Origin: Myotis daubentonii
Taxonomy: Eukaryota; Chordata; Mammalia; Chiroptera; Vespertilionidae
Direction of reading: 5' to 3'
DNA: 64,000 nucleotides
NCBI RefSeq assembly: GCF_963259705.1
Contig: NC_081853.1
Coordinates: forward strand, 3,171,019 to 3,235,018
In this document: positions 24,381 through 36,467 of the stretch, piece after piece
Position numbering within the stretch: position 1 is the first letter of the stretch
Layout of the letters: each line of letters starts with the position of its first letter
Notes under the pieces: model-generated
The model's database searches: none
What the model saw: only the letters and a program-made list of their open reading frames with translations
Told to the model about the DNA's origin: nothing
Position numbers and translations under genes: made by a program

Positions 24381-25738
24381 TATTAGGCAGATCTGCTATG
24401 ACTCCCAGTCTTGTTAGTGTGGCCTTATGTAGTAGATGACCTATTGGACCCAGTGGCACAGTCTCACTGATAACCTCAGCTAAGTGCTGTAAGAATGTCC
24501 CTTGTGTGCATTGTGTGGGCCATCCTGTTGTAATTGAGTCTGATTTCTACAGGCCTGTTCATATGTGGGCTGGACCCTCAGGCTGGCTGACAGTGAGGCC
24601 TGACCCCCCAACACAGTGTGCAAGCTGCTATGCAGGTGCTGATCACACAAACGGAATTCACCTCAGCAGGGCTTGGAACCTGCCGAGATCTCCCTGTTGA
24701 TATGCTGCTTGTGAAGCTTTTTGGATTGTGCTCTGTGGTTTTCTGAAGCTGGCCACTGGGTTTATTGGTTCTAGGCCTCTTTGGTGAGACTCTTCTGCAG
24801 GCCAATGCAGAAGTGTCTGTGACTGACCCTGAGCAACCTGTTTGTACCTATCAGTGATCCACAGCTTGTGGCTCCCTTTTCTGGAGCTGGGTGCAGGTGG
24901 AAAGGACCAAGGTGTGCACCAAACTCTGCTTTTACAAGCCCTGGGCTCAGCAGCAGGTCAGGCAAAGACTCAAAGCTCCTAGAGATTTGCCTCTGCCTGA
25001 AGGCTGTCTATTAGGCTCAGTCACTTAATGAGCCTCTAGCTGTAGTCCTCAACAGGGCACAAGCTCCACAGGGTGGGGTGAAAGGGATTCCAATGGGGCT
25101 ATTGCTTCTGCCCAGGCTAATGCTGGATGGAGGGGAATGCTCTGCCTGAGAAAGATGGCTTCTATAGTATGGGGGAGTGACTCCGCACAGGGATCCGGCA
25201 GCTGTCCTCTCAGCTCTTTCTCCAGAGCCAGCAATCCCAGATTCTGCTCACACAGCTCTAGCCCACTCTGTCTTCCCTCTGCCAGAGCCCAAGGTGAGTG
25301 ACTGCAAATTAAATTTTGTTCATGGCCCTTTAAGAAGGTCCCTGTGTTTCAAGCTGTCTCTCCCTGCTTTTCACAGCCAGATATTATCTGGGCACCTCTC
25401 CTGGTTCTGGTGCTTTGAGCTGGGTAGCCCATTTTGGGGTTTATACCCCATACTTCTCAGGGGAAACCTCCTGAAGCTGAGATATCCCTCCAAAACTTCA
25501 GCTGCTGTCTCTGGGAGCCTAGCCAGCCTTCTCACATCTCTGCACTTCCTACCAGTCTCCATGTGGCCTCCCCTTTACGTCCTTGGTTATAAGATTTCTC
25601 TCCAGTCAGTCTTCAGTTGGTTATTAAGGATGCTTTTTCAATATTTTAGTCATAATTCCAGTTTGGTCCTGGGAGAAGGTCAGTTTTAGCTTTCACTGAT
25701 TCTGCTCCATATTGGAATCTCCCCAAACAGTGTTTCTT

Positions 25739-28560
25739 AAGATCTTATAAACTGGTAAGATTTTTGAAGCTACAGGGTGCCCAGACCAGCGTGTCCCCTG
25801 AGGATGCCACATGCCAATTATTCTTGACATGTTGAGGCTTTCAGGTTGGTCACTTTGAAGCAACTTCTGTCTATGGAATTCTCTCACTTGCTTTTCTTGG
25901 CTAGTTTCATGCCTGCTTTTCTTTAGAAAAGTCTAAATATTTAAGATTCTTGCTTGCAGGATCTCTGACATCAAGTGTTATAATTTTTTCTTACCCCTAT
26001 ACTTCACTTTGCTTATGAATTTATAAATTTATAAATTATATTGTGGAGAGATAATTTTCCCTAAGTGTTTTTACTAATTGAAGAACTATACTTTCAAAAT
26101 TTCAGAATTTAACCCTTTAAAGAGAATGATATAGCCAGTTTCACAACCTGTATTTATCCAAAACTAGTCACTCAAGGTCAATATAGTCAGTACAAAAGAT
26201 AGACATTTGTTTTTTGAGATTCTGAACCAATGGACAAGAAGAAATGGTTGAACCACACATCCATTCCTGCTTTTTGATGTATCTCGATTTTTTTGGGAAA
26301 GGATTACCTCTTCACCTTTGCAAATATCCTTGGTGGAAGGGCAATTCCTTGTGATGGTTTTACCCTGGAGAAGGTGAGGGATCACTTTGACCTTCCTTCC
26401 ACCTGGGGAGAACCCAAGAGCAGGCATAATACCTAAGCTCAATCAGTTGGAAATTGTTTCCCAGACCTTTGGATCCTGAGCAGATAACAAGGATGAAAAG
26501 ACCAGCCAGGAATCTGCAGCCAGTTCACTAGCTCATTTTTACTATTAAACTCTGGTCCTTGCTGCCCAATACTCTCTGCCCATTTCTAAGCCACCTTCTC
26601 TAGCTGCCCAGTAATTCTGTGAGCCTCACCTCAAATTTCCTTCCAATAAATTCCCTTTTACTTAGATTAATGGAAATGGTTCCTCTTGCTTGCAACCATG
26701 GGTTCTAAGTAAAGCACGAGAAACACTGTTTTAGCATTACTGATTGATTACATGATTAGAATGCTGTGGAGGGCTGCAAAATACTTTCTAATGCAACCCT
26801 TCCTTTGTTTAAAATTCTGAACTTCAGTTTCTATCTTTATGGGCCTAGAACCCAGTCCTGCCCATTTGGTCATATTTGTCACACCTAGTGCTTGCTGGCT
26901 GACACTCTCCGTGCAGGCGGGGCCTTGGTCACCAGCCAGCTGCAGAGCAGGCACTCCTTAGACGGAAGGGAGAGACATCCATGACTATGAAAAACACGTC
27001 TCCCAGTTCATAAATATACACCTCTCACACCTACTCATGATAAGTCACATTTTTACCTTTTTGAGAGTTTAACTTTCCTGTGAAGAGCCAGCATTTGTGT
27101 CCATCTCCAAATTAGCAGAAGTAGATGCAGTCTCCCCAAACAATGAAGAAGATCCCTTCAAAGATGTCAGGAGCTTTGTTGTCATGTAGAATGAAAAGTG
27201 TTTATCGATCTTGACTTTGCCAAATAGACCCACATTATTGCTTGGCCTAGGATGCTTTAAGAAAACCAGTTCCACATGCTATGCTGAATCTCATGAGAGA
27301 TTATTAAAACTCTTAAGGGAAATGCTATTTCCCTCGAGAGTTAAGGCACATTCAGACTCATGGGCTATTAAGCGGGGGGGTGGGGGGGTGGAAGTTACAG
27401 CCAACCAAAGACATAGCAACATGGTTTAGCAAGCAAGGGTGATGTTTGCAACAGGACTGAATGTGACAGCATTATGTATATTTCTAGGCACACACATGCA
27501 TGGCTCTGACAGCATGTCAGTTGTAATTTTTGTAATAATGTGGATATAATTTATTAGAATTCAAATATAGAATAAACTGAGCACATGCTTTGGTCCAAAG
27601 TACTAATTTGTCTATTGCTGACAGTTTTGTATGTGTTTTAAGTAGAAATAAAGACATCATAATTGAATAAACATTTTCTCCTGCTAACCATGCCCTCTCA
27701 GGGTTAACAACAAGCAAATGGAATAATGTGGAATCCTTACAAAAGTAACCGCAAATAGGACAACTGTGGGGGAGGTGGGTTTCAGCTTTCCTGGTTGCCT
27801 GCCATGGAGGTTTACTCAGATGTGATTGATTGCCCTGGTGAGTAATACCAGTTGGCAGACATTAGTAACACTTTGTCTTACTTTTGGTACAGTTGTTAGC
27901 TTTTCTATGTTTAGCATGTTTTCATATTTTAATAAGAATTCTGAAGCTGTGTATATATATTCAGCATTAGCCTGAAACTTGACACTTGTGATTCTGGGGT
28001 AATTTATAACTCCATCTGAATTTGTCATAACTACAAGATGCTTTCAACATATGGAATTATGCTTGTAAAATTTAACCTTATTACATTCCTTTTCCAGCCT
28101 CTATGCATTTTTAATACACATTTTACTTTGCATTTCAAACACTTTGACTATATATTGTTAGTGAGGTTGGCTTGGTTTTGCAGGAGCCACAGAGGATGGG
28201 AGAAAACCAGGAGATATGTGGAGTTGTTTTTTGTTTTTTTTTGACAACTGACCAGAAGGCTCCATTTCATTTATGAACCGAGATGGATGAGGTACCAGCC
28301 TGAAATCCTTTGTGATTTCGCCAACAACATGAGTACCAGGAATGTTTCTGCCCCTGCACTGAGTATCCGATGAGGTGTTGGAAACATGTGTGCTCTTCCA
28401 GCGTTTCGCGTGGTGCACTTGCTCCCTTTGGGAGTTGGAACACGTCCACCAGGCGAGCCATGTGAAAGGCAGGAGCCTTCAACAATGGTGTGACGGGAAC
28501 TTAAATGGGCGAGGCCCTGCGCCAAGTTTGCAGAGTATTGTTGGAGGCTGACTTCAGCTC
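25739..28560. other. No gene recognised
   Basis: About 2.8 kb with no supported coding region. CAATAAATTCCCTTTTACTT followed by TGCTTGCAACCATGG at about 26,644-26,702 resembles the end of an old interspersed repeat of unassigned family. A G-rich run lies at 27,373-27,392. Short frames have no domain. Confidence 0.45.
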
Positions 28561-30560
28561 CAGCCAGTGAGTGGCTTGGCTTGCTTACTTCAAGGCAGAA
28601 GTTGAAAATGGCTTAGGGTGTCTTGAAAGTCCTGGGCGTTTCTAGATACTTAATAAAGCACCCCTCCCCTCCCCACCCCCCCACCTTCATCAGAAAATAG
28701 TTTTAAGAACTGGCTCGATCTGCGAAGTGGTGGGAAATACGCCCAAGAAAGAAGGCTCCGGATGGTTTTAATTCACAATGACAAACTATAGCTAAAATTC
28801 AGTGGATGAAAATCCATTCTGTATTTGCTTATTTCAGTTTATTGCAGCAGAAAAGTGCATTTTAAATGCGTTATTATGCCCTTTCTGTGGAGTTCGGTTC
28901 ACACTGCCTCAGGCCCAGGAGTAGGGGAACTTGGAGGTTTCTCTTAAACAAAAGAGAGGGGCGCCTTCTCCTGAAGCAGGTTCCCAAGGTCAGGCTCCTT
29001 CTAATTACAATTCTAATGAGACATCAGGCCATCTTCCCAGGAGATCATTACTGGGTAATTTCTCAACAGTAGCCATACCATCTTCTTTCCTATTTGGAAA
29101 ATACAGAAAAATGGCCCATCAGTGTCCCTCCCAGAGATTTCATTTCCACACTCGGTTTTTCTGAATCCCTGATTAGCTCTCTGACAAGCGGCACATTTAT
29201 ATACAGTATGAAGTATGAGCTTTATCTCTGCCTTGGTCTTAATTTAAAATTTGCATTTTATAGTATTTATGTAGACCTTCTCGCAACCTTTCAAGTACTC
29301 AACAAATGATTCTCCATTAAAAGAGTTTATCTTGAAATATCTGCCTGGGCATTGTAAATAGCATATTATGGATCACGCGTTTATTCGGGCAAGTGAAATA
29401 CAACAGCAAAAGCTATCACTTGAAAAACTAGGCCAATATGGGCATTAAAAATATAGCACCATATATCTTGGGCAGCAACTTCTCCGGATCCCACGTGCTC
29501 GGACGGGAATATTTAGACTCTAGCGAAGATGGCATGTTTCTTGATTCATCTCGCAGCGCAAGTCTGCTTCATTTGCAAAGTGATAACCTATTACTATAAC
29601 TAAACCGCCTAGTGCATGGAGGCTCAGAAATAAAATAAAAAGATTAGCCAGTTATCTTATTTACATATATTGAATTGCAGTAATACGGCCCGATCTCTGC
29701 CTCTCATTTGATTCTAATTAAAGCGTGGCAGAGAAGCTGCAATCCACACAAGAGCTGATTTTAATAGTCGGAGCTGGCAAAGCCCCAATATCACAATGTA
29801 GCAATTAACAGCGCGGCTGTATTTGCTATTCATGGTTTGATGTAAAAACTTGTTTATTAAGATGGGCTGGAGGCGCTGGTGTGCAATAGACCTGCATGTA
29901 ATTAGATTCCAATTATTTGTCTGTTTCTGATATTGTAAACTGGCACTTAGCACATCAGTTAAATTGACACCCGGCGCTGCATGGCTTCCTCGGTAATTAA
30001 AACATGTTCTGTTAATTAGATGATGACCACTTTATTTCAGGGCTCTTGTGTTTGGGTTTTCTAGTGTGCTCTGTTTGTATCATGAGCCACCAGACGCTCC
30101 TCTAATGAGTCCTTGTTTTGTTTCAATTACCACCTGCTGTTCAAAAGCAAAGCTTGTTTTAACTAAACAAAATTAATGCTTGTCTCTTCCTTTGTACGAA
30201 CTTAAACGATAGACAAATTAATACGCCTATTATCGAAGTGCTAAGCTCTGGTTTTAAAGACTGCTAAGGCAATTAGAAGAAAGTTATAAGATGTGGAGTG
30301 TGGCATAAATATTGTTTAGCGTATTAAGAGGCATTACAAACAATGAATTATTTACTGGAGCTGAAAAGAAGCATAGAGACTTAGGCTCCCCACCCCCAAA
30401 TTAAATTAGTTCTTGCAATTTGCAAAGGGATCCAGAAACTAAAGATAGCAGGGAATTTCTGAGAGAAGGAATTGAATAAAGTTAGACATGAAGGTATGTA
30501 TCACGGTTATAAAAAAATCAATGAATGATATTTGACCATCTTGGATGGTTTCCAAAACTA
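28561..30560. other. Repeat-free interval around a putative enhancer
   Basis: No SINE, LINE, LTR or DNA transposon is recognisable across this 2-kb interval, in contrast to the dense repeats on both sides. No open frame with a domain. The interval is compositionally uneven with a C-rich spot near 28,660-28,685. Confidence 0.5.
29340..30130. promoter_or_regulatory. Putative conserved non-coding element (developmental enhancer-like)
   Basis: This block has four TAATTA palindromes (29,715; 29,899; 29,994; 30,013), three of them inside about 120 bp, and further ATTA/CAATTA words. TAATTA is the core site of many homeodomain proteins. Other candidate sites are CACGTG at 29,491-29,496 (E-box) and repeated ATTTGCAAA/CAATTTGC-like words. 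It lacks repeats and coding potential. In mammals such blocks are often deeply conserved enhancers near developmental genes. The target gene cannot be told from this window. The function is an inference. Confidence 0.4.
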
Positions 30561-31993
30561 TGTGTTTGCTGCATGTTCTCTTACAGGATACGTGCTGTGT
30601 TCACGCGAAATAATTGATCAAGCTGTTTCTCAGAACTTTACTGCAAACATGATCAGGAGAGGCGCTTGCATTTTCGGGGAGGTTAGGGCTTGTCCCGTGT
30701 GCTGTTCCGCAGCCGCCCCACCCCAGGGCTTCTCCCCTGGGACCACCAGAGCACAGTTCATCCTCGCATTTCCACAGCCCTTCCCACGCCCACCGCTTCT
30801 CATCGCACACCCGGCATCATGACCAGGCCGAGACCCGTGATGGTGCCAGGGCAGGGAGCGAAGGGTGACTACCTATTTCCCAGAGCACCTTCTCGGGCAG
30901 ATTTGGGGACCTCACTGATGAGGCTAACACAGTCAGCCCCCAGTTTCAGGAGCTCTCCACACAGAGCCAGGCGTAGAGTGGATGCAACACCAACCCTTAG
31001 TTCCCTTCCAGTGGCACCAAGCCAGCCAAGTCGACAGCCAGGGGCTTGGCCTGTGTACGACCGTCGGACGCCAGATAACTTCAGGGTATCCCAGTGTACT
31101 CTCTGTTACTAAACCAATTCAGTTATTCAGGGTTCGCGTCAATGTGCGTAGTGTCAGCACGCACCCTCTTTGGGGAAGCACACAGCAAATCTGGAATGGC
31201 GTGTTCACAATGTGTCTGTTTGGAAAGGTGTTTTAATGACAAGGCAAATCATGTCTCCTGTTGCCTAGAATCGGTTTAACTCCTACAGGTGCATTCTAGA
31301 ATTTGAAATTCCATCTCCATCAGGAATTCAGCATCGCCGATGTTCCAATGTGGAAGGAAACCTGAGCTTGTGGGCATCAGCCGCCGAGACCAGGGCAATA
31401 CACGAGTGTACAACTAGCAAAGGCACACTCCTCCTGCACCTGTAACTGAAATGAAAATGAAGGGCAGCTGATTGCCACACCTTAGAGCTACCTTTGCAAG
31501 CAGAGGCGGCAAGGGAGCCGCAAGGTTCTATCGCTGCTAATGCAGAGCTGTCACTGAGCAGCGCTGGCAGGCTGGCGCCTTCATGCTGCAGTGGCCTTCA
31601 ATTAATATTTTACAAAGACCCAAAGCAACTAGATGTGTCTTACTAAATGCCCATTCACTCATTAGATATTTTAAAATTCACCTTTTGCTGCAGGCCCACT
31701 GGGTCACATTAACTGCTCTAAAACATATAAGTGACTCCCGTGGGACCTTTTAAAAATGCTGGTGCAGGAGAGGTCGCAGGTGCTCCGGCCACCAGGCCGT
31801 GCTGGCCCTGAAGGTGCGCACTGCTGGACTCGAGGGACGAGACTTGATCGTGGATATCCAGATCCAGGAAGCAATGAATTATTTTCAACCACATGGCTCT
31901 CACATGTACATTTAACAATGTAACCTTAATTCATATACTTGCCATAGACATTTGCTGTTTTAGCCTCCCAGGTTCCATCCCCCTCTGTCTTCT
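30561..31993. other. No gene recognised
   Basis: Moderately G+C-rich unassigned DNA. The 140-codon frame at 30,690-31,112 and its overlapping frames on both strands show no domain and no splice-bounded structure that I can support. Confidence 0.45.
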
Positions 31994-32312
31994 CCCTTCC
32001 TCCCTCCCTCCCTCCCTTCCTTCCTTCCTTCCTTCCTTCCTTCCTTCCTTCCTTCCTTCCTTCCTTCCTCCCTCCCTCCCTCCCTCCCTCCCTTCCTTCC
32101 TTCCTTCCTTCCTTCCTTCCTTCCTTCCTTCCTTCCTTCCTTCCTCCCTCCCTCTGACACCCTCCCTTCCTTCCTTCCTTCCTTCCTTCCTTCCTCCCTC
32201 CCTTCCTTCCTTCCCTCCTTCCTCCCTCCCTCTGACACCCTCCCTTCCTTCCTTCCTTCCTTCCTTCCTTCCTTCCTTCCTTCCTTCCTTCCTTCCTTTC
32301 TTCCTTCCTTCC
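31994..32312. repeat. (TTCC)n microsatellite with 78-bp higher-order repeat
   Basis: About 320 bp of TTCC/TCCC tetranucleotides. The interruption CTCTGACACCCTCCC occurs twice, at 32,152 and 32,230, showing that a 78-bp block was duplicated. The Pro/Ser/Leu and Lys/Glu/Gly frames across it are artefacts. Confidence 0.95.
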
Positions 32313-32317
32313 TGAAG

Positions 32318-32517
32318 AGTTTGTATTGATTTTTAGAGAGAGAGGGAGGGAAAGAGAGCGAAACATTGATGTGAGAGCAGCACATTGATCAGCTGCCTCC
32401 TGGACTCCCCCTACCGGGCTTGAGCTAAAATCTGGATATGTATCCTGACCAGAATTGAACCGGCAACCTTTTGGTGCCTGAGGCGACACCCAACCAACTG
32501 AGCCACACTGGCCAGGG
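32318..32517 (-). mobile_element. VES SINE, antisense
   Basis: The plus strand reads TTTGTATTGATTTTTAGAGA, CACATTGATCAGCTGCCTCC, GACCAGAATTGAACCGGCAA and CAACTGAGCCACACTGGCCA. Its tail abuts the TTCC array, which may have grown from the SINE's 3' tail. Confidence 0.9.
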
Positions 32518-33592
32518 TCCTTTGTCTAATTTCTTATTTGGGTTCTGATTCTTGGCCATTTATACTGCAGAAGCTGACTGCACTTCCAGTGCCGGAGTGA
32601 GAAGGCCAAGTTGGGCCCACTCTCCTTGGCTACAGTCAGTTCCATATGGGCATCTTACATGGGGTGCTCTAATCACTGAAACCAAGGATTTTTCTTTAAT
32701 AGCTGAAGGAAGAGATATTTTCTTTGCTGGATGGGGGCCTGGAGGGAAATAGCCCTAATAGTTTCTGGCAGGCATCTGTGACGACATCTTTTGAGCAACG
32801 TGCCAACCTAAAGGAAGCAAAGGCAACAGATGGAACTTGATCAAATCATGTGACCTGTCTTGAGCCAGGCCTGAAGTCAGTGCCACCCATAGATTTATAT
32901 AAACCAGTATCTCCTCCACTACTCACACCACCCCATTTAAACAAAAACAACACCTAAGCCAGTTAAGGGTGGGTATTTTCACTTGCAATTGAAAAAAGTC
33001 CCAACGGACACGACCCAACTTCTCATGTCACGTCATCATGCTGTTTCACCCACTCAGGTTCTGAAGCGAAAGAGAAGAATCCGTAAAGACAGGCTCTCCA
33101 CCTGGGGTCCAGGATGGACGTCAGAAGATAACTCGTTACCTGACATCATAAGCAATATTGTATGTGACCTGCATTTTCTGGGTCAAATGATTGTTAAAAT
33201 GTTCCCCAAGGAAGTTTACGAACCCCGATAATGGAACAGAAGTCCTGGCAGGTCAACCGGGAGAGGCACAGCTACCTGCAGGTGCCAAGGTGTCTGACTT
33301 CAAACACTGGGAGCGTGGGTAGGGGCCCTCTGAGGAAACCTGCGTGGTCAAAGCTAGAGCTTCTCAGAAACTGGAACGGTTGTCCTGGGAGGTCAAGGAG
33401 CAAGTTGGACACATGAATGACGGAAGTGGCGCTTTTGGAAAAGGCCTTAGTGATTGGCTTGTTTCAGAGTTTATTGCTTCTGTGGATGTGTGATGCCTAT
33501 GAAATATACGGTATAAACTTACCCCCATGTAAAGTCACACCAAAGGGTCTGCAGCAAGAAATGGTTATTTATGGTCCGTGTTGCCCCTAGAG
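32518..33592. other. No gene recognised
   Basis: Unassigned DNA with only short chance frames. Confidence 0.45.
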
Positions 33593-33804
33593 CAGTGGTT
33601 CTCAACCTTCCGGCCCTTTAAATACAGTTCCTCATGTTGTGACCCAACCATAAAATTATTTTCGTTGTTACTTCATAACTGTAACATTGCTACTGTTATG
33701 AATCATCATGTAAATATCTGATATGCAGGATGGTCTTAGGCAACCCCTGTGAAAGGGTCATTCGACCGCCAAAGAGGTCACGACCCACAGGTTGAGAACC
33801 ATTG
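33593..33804. mobile_element. Low-divergence hAT MITE, copy 2, perfect target duplication
   Basis: Same family as the copy at 8.6 kb, with termini CAGTGGTTCTCAACCTTC and AGGTTGAGAACCATTG. CCCTAGAG at 33,585-33,592 is repeated exactly at 33,805-33,812, an 8-bp hAT duplication of the TCTAGA-like type. Differences from copy 1 are mostly transitions at former CpG sites. Confidence 0.93.
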
Positions 33805-34142
33805 CCCTAGAGGAATGTGTAGTCTTAATTTCAAATGCACGTAGCAAAGCTGCTCACCCCAACTTCCGTACTCAGAGGCTAAAACCAGATCAAGTCTTGA
33901 AATGTTTGTAGCACCATAGACAAGCAGGTGAGTCTTCATCGTCTGCCCGTGTTCTCACATAACAACTTCTGCTTCATCTCATCTACATGAAACCAGGTCG
34001 CTGCTACTCAGGGGTGATAGTACAAGATAAAACAAAATAAAGCAAAGCTGAACTAAGCTATGAAGTAAAAAAAATTCTCCCAAACTTATCACTCATTCAT
34101 ACTTTGGAATTCTGCCTAATTATTGAGTCAAAGTGACCAAAA

Positions 34143-34235
34143 GCCAGGGCTCCGGAGCTAGATGGTGAGTTCAGACCCAGCTCTGTCACTGCAGTTAGGT
34201 GGCCCTGGACAAGGTTTGTGGAGCCTCCATTCTTG
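34143..34235 (+). mobile_element. MIR SINE fragment
   Basis: GGGCTCCGGAGCTAGATGGT, TTCAGACCCAGCTCTGTCAC and GTGGCCCTGGACAAGG match the central part of MIR. Confidence 0.7.
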
Positions 34236-34239
34236 AATT

Positions 34240-35001
34240 TAATTTATTCCTGAAGGCTGTTCAGTAAGTGATTTGTTCAAAAACCGAATCATTTTTTTTC
34301 CGTTAGAAATAATGTCAATTGAATTAATTCATTCCAGACCCACAAATGATTCCATTTTAACCTTTCTTATATTCATACATGTCTAATGGACTGTTTAATC
34401 TATAAACAAACATTTCTTAAAATTATCAAACCACCCTTAGTAGCCTTAAATGAATCACTTTCAGCACTCATTCCAGGGTGTGTCTAAGGAGGTCAGAATC
34501 AGCATCAGTTTCTTCATACAGCATTCCTCCAGAATGCTGGCCCCAGTGAACGGCTTTTCATTTATCCAAATCAACAGCAGTTTTTCTACTTCTTGAATTG
34601 CCTGTGATCATTGTTTCTTTCACACCCTTAGCAGCAGTGGCACTCTTGATGACCTCTTCATGTTTTAAAATTGTGCTAATTATCCATTTTGCCAGGAACA
34701 AAAGCAAAACAAAAACAAACAAACAAACAAACAAACAACAACCCCAGAACCCGCAAAGTATCCACAGCATGATGTCCTGAAACATTAACAACTCAGGGTT
34801 TAGCAGAAAACTGACTGGCATTCGCTCCTTTGTTGTGGCCTTGGAGATGGCTTTTTGTCATGCTGGTCTATCAGCATGAAAGGATTGTCAAGTCAAGAAC
34901 TGAAGTTTTGTTCACAACCAAGATGTTTTTTCTGTGAACAACTTGGTTGAGAACCAAATTGTTCAAGAGGGGAGATGTTTGAGAACTGAGGTTTGACTGT
35001 A
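34240..35001 (-). mobile_element. Tigger/pogo-type DNA transposon relic
   Basis: The right end reads GAGAACTGAGGTTTGACTGTA, a Tigger-like terminal repeat next to a TA. Inside, the minus strand retains codons for ILKHEEVIKSA and KETMI, resembling the CENP-B/pogo helix-turn-helix segment (the '...STVRTILK' region) at the start of Tigger transposases. The frame is broken. An AAAC microsatellite lies within it at 34,706-34,741. The left terminus is not resolved. Confidence 0.55.
34706..34741. repeat. (AAAC)n microsatellite
   Basis: AACAAACAAACAAAC-type run inside the Tigger relic. Confidence 0.9.
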
Positions 35002-35130
35002 CATTACATGTCTGTAACTTAGTTTGCGATTTAAAAAGAAATAATAGGCTAAATTATAGAAATGGCTTGTCACTCATCTATATTTATTAAAAGAGCAATT
35101 TTGTATGTTTCAGACCCATGCCCTCCTGTA

Positions 35131-35563
35131 TTAGGTTCCTAAGGCTGCTGTAACAGAATACCACCAATCATGTGGCTTAAAACCACAGGAATAGACCCTC
35201 TTTCGGTTAAGGAAACCAGAAGTCCAAGGTCAAGGTGTCTTCAGAGCCAAGATCTCTCTGGAGTCCTTAGCAAAGAACTCATCCTTGCCTCTGCTGGCTC
35301 CTGGTGTTGCCGCCATCCTGGGCTTGGAGCTGCGTCCCTCCCATCTCTGCCTCCCCCTGCACAGGGCGCGCTCCTGTGCGTGGCTGGGTTTGGGTCCCTG
35401 GGTGTCTCCTTGTGGGGGTTCTGCCCTCATCCAGGCTGCCCTCATCTGCACTTGATACATCTACAAGGACCCTGTGTCCAAATAAGGTCACACTCACAGG
35501 TCCTGGGGTTTGGACCTGAACTGCTTTTTAGGTGGATACAATTTAACCCACTACACTGCCTCA
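35131..35563 (+). mobile_element. MaLR (MLT1-type) solo LTR
   Basis: TGTATTAGGTTCCTAAGGCT, CTGCTGTAACAGAATACCAC, GTGGCTTAAAACCACAGGAA, CAGAAGTCCAAGGTCAAGG and CCTGTGTCCAAATAAGGTC are hallmarks of mammalian MaLR long terminal repeats. It ends near TTTAACCCACTACAC. No internal sequence follows. Confidence 0.85.
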
Positions 35564-35564
35564 T

Positions 35565-35665
35565 AGGAATGAGAATTAAAGAAATTCCTGTATGCAAAGT
35601 GTTTAGCATCTGGCACATAGTAAAGACTCAGTAAAGGCCCACTGTTGTTGTTATCCTCGTTTTAT
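35565..35665 (+). mobile_element. MIR SINE 3' fragment
   Basis: AATGAGAATTAAAGAAATTC, GTGTTTAGCATCTGGCACAT and AGTAAAGACTCAGTAAAGG match the MIR 3' half. Confidence 0.65.
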
Positions 35666-36467
35666 CTTATCCCAACCTGTCTGCATTGAACAAAATTCTC
35701 CCTCTCTTAGACCCTGCACACCTCCAGGTCTATCCCGGAATCAAGCAAGCTCCATTTCTTTTCTATATTTCTAAGGTCATGCTTTATGTACTATTATTAC
35801 TGACCCAACTGTAAAATCTCTCATTGTAGAGATATTTAAAAAAAAGATTTAGCTGTAGAATTTCTTCTTCAAAGTAAATATTATTGGAAGACCAATATCC
35901 AAACTGGTTGAAAGTGGAATTGTTCTTTGAAAAGGCGGTCACTCACAGCAATATCAGCTCTATGTTCACTGTCCCCCGTGGCTCTGCACCCCAGTCCCCA
36001 GGGGCGCTTGAGACTCTTTTTTGAAACATAGAAGGGTCCAGAAAAGACGGTTTAAAAAACTACCTTTCAGTCATGAGCAAGCTCATCTCAAGCATTAGGA
36101 AGAGATGGTCTTCGTCTCCACTTCCCTTTTATTGGCTGGCCTCCCCGCCCCTCTTCCCCCAGCTCCTGTGCCCCAACCAAACCCAGGAAGGAGGAGTCGC
36201 CGCTCTGGGCTGACACGAGGTATTGGCCGTGCCGTGTTCATCAGTGTTGACCATGCTTCTGGTTCTGTAACCAGGCCATGCTGGACGCACGATCCTGTGC
36301 TTTCCTGTGCCAGAGTTTGCTTGGGATTTTCCTAGCAATAGTCATTCATAAGAGACAGATTTCCAAGGTCTACATTCTCTTGTGCAGAAAGCAGAGACCT
36401 GCTGTTAACGTGGGGTAAAACTATGTGGCCTAGCGGCCCTTCAGCAAAGCTCTGCTTGAAAGGCTGT
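35666..36467. other. No gene recognised
   Basis: Unassigned DNA. Confidence 0.5.

Larger units (their letters stand above)
20776..25726 (-). mobile_element. L1 retrotransposon, antisense, both ends present, internally deleted
   Basis: On the minus strand the order is 5' UTR (about 24.4-25.7 kb), ORF1 remnant, ORF2 remnant and 3' UTR. ACAGTGTTTCTT at 20,764-20,775 recurs at 25,727-25,738, a 12-bp target duplication that fixes both ends. The 5' end reads GGGGAGATTCCAATATGGAG in sense. Compared with the L1 at 49-57 kb it lacks about 1.5 kb of ORF2, with the junction at 21,383-21,390 (TTCCCAC). A VES SINE interrupts ORF1. Both reading frames carry stops and shifts, so the element is dead. Confidence 0.9.

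Noticed and set aside
30690..31112. 140-codon frame as a possible exon
   Set aside because: It has no recognisable domain, overlaps frames on both strands, and lacks a supporting splice or promoter context.
31893..32489. Pro/Ser/Leu and Lys/Glu/Gly frames of 140-187 codons
   Set aside because: They are reading frames of the TTCC tetranucleotide array plus a SINE.
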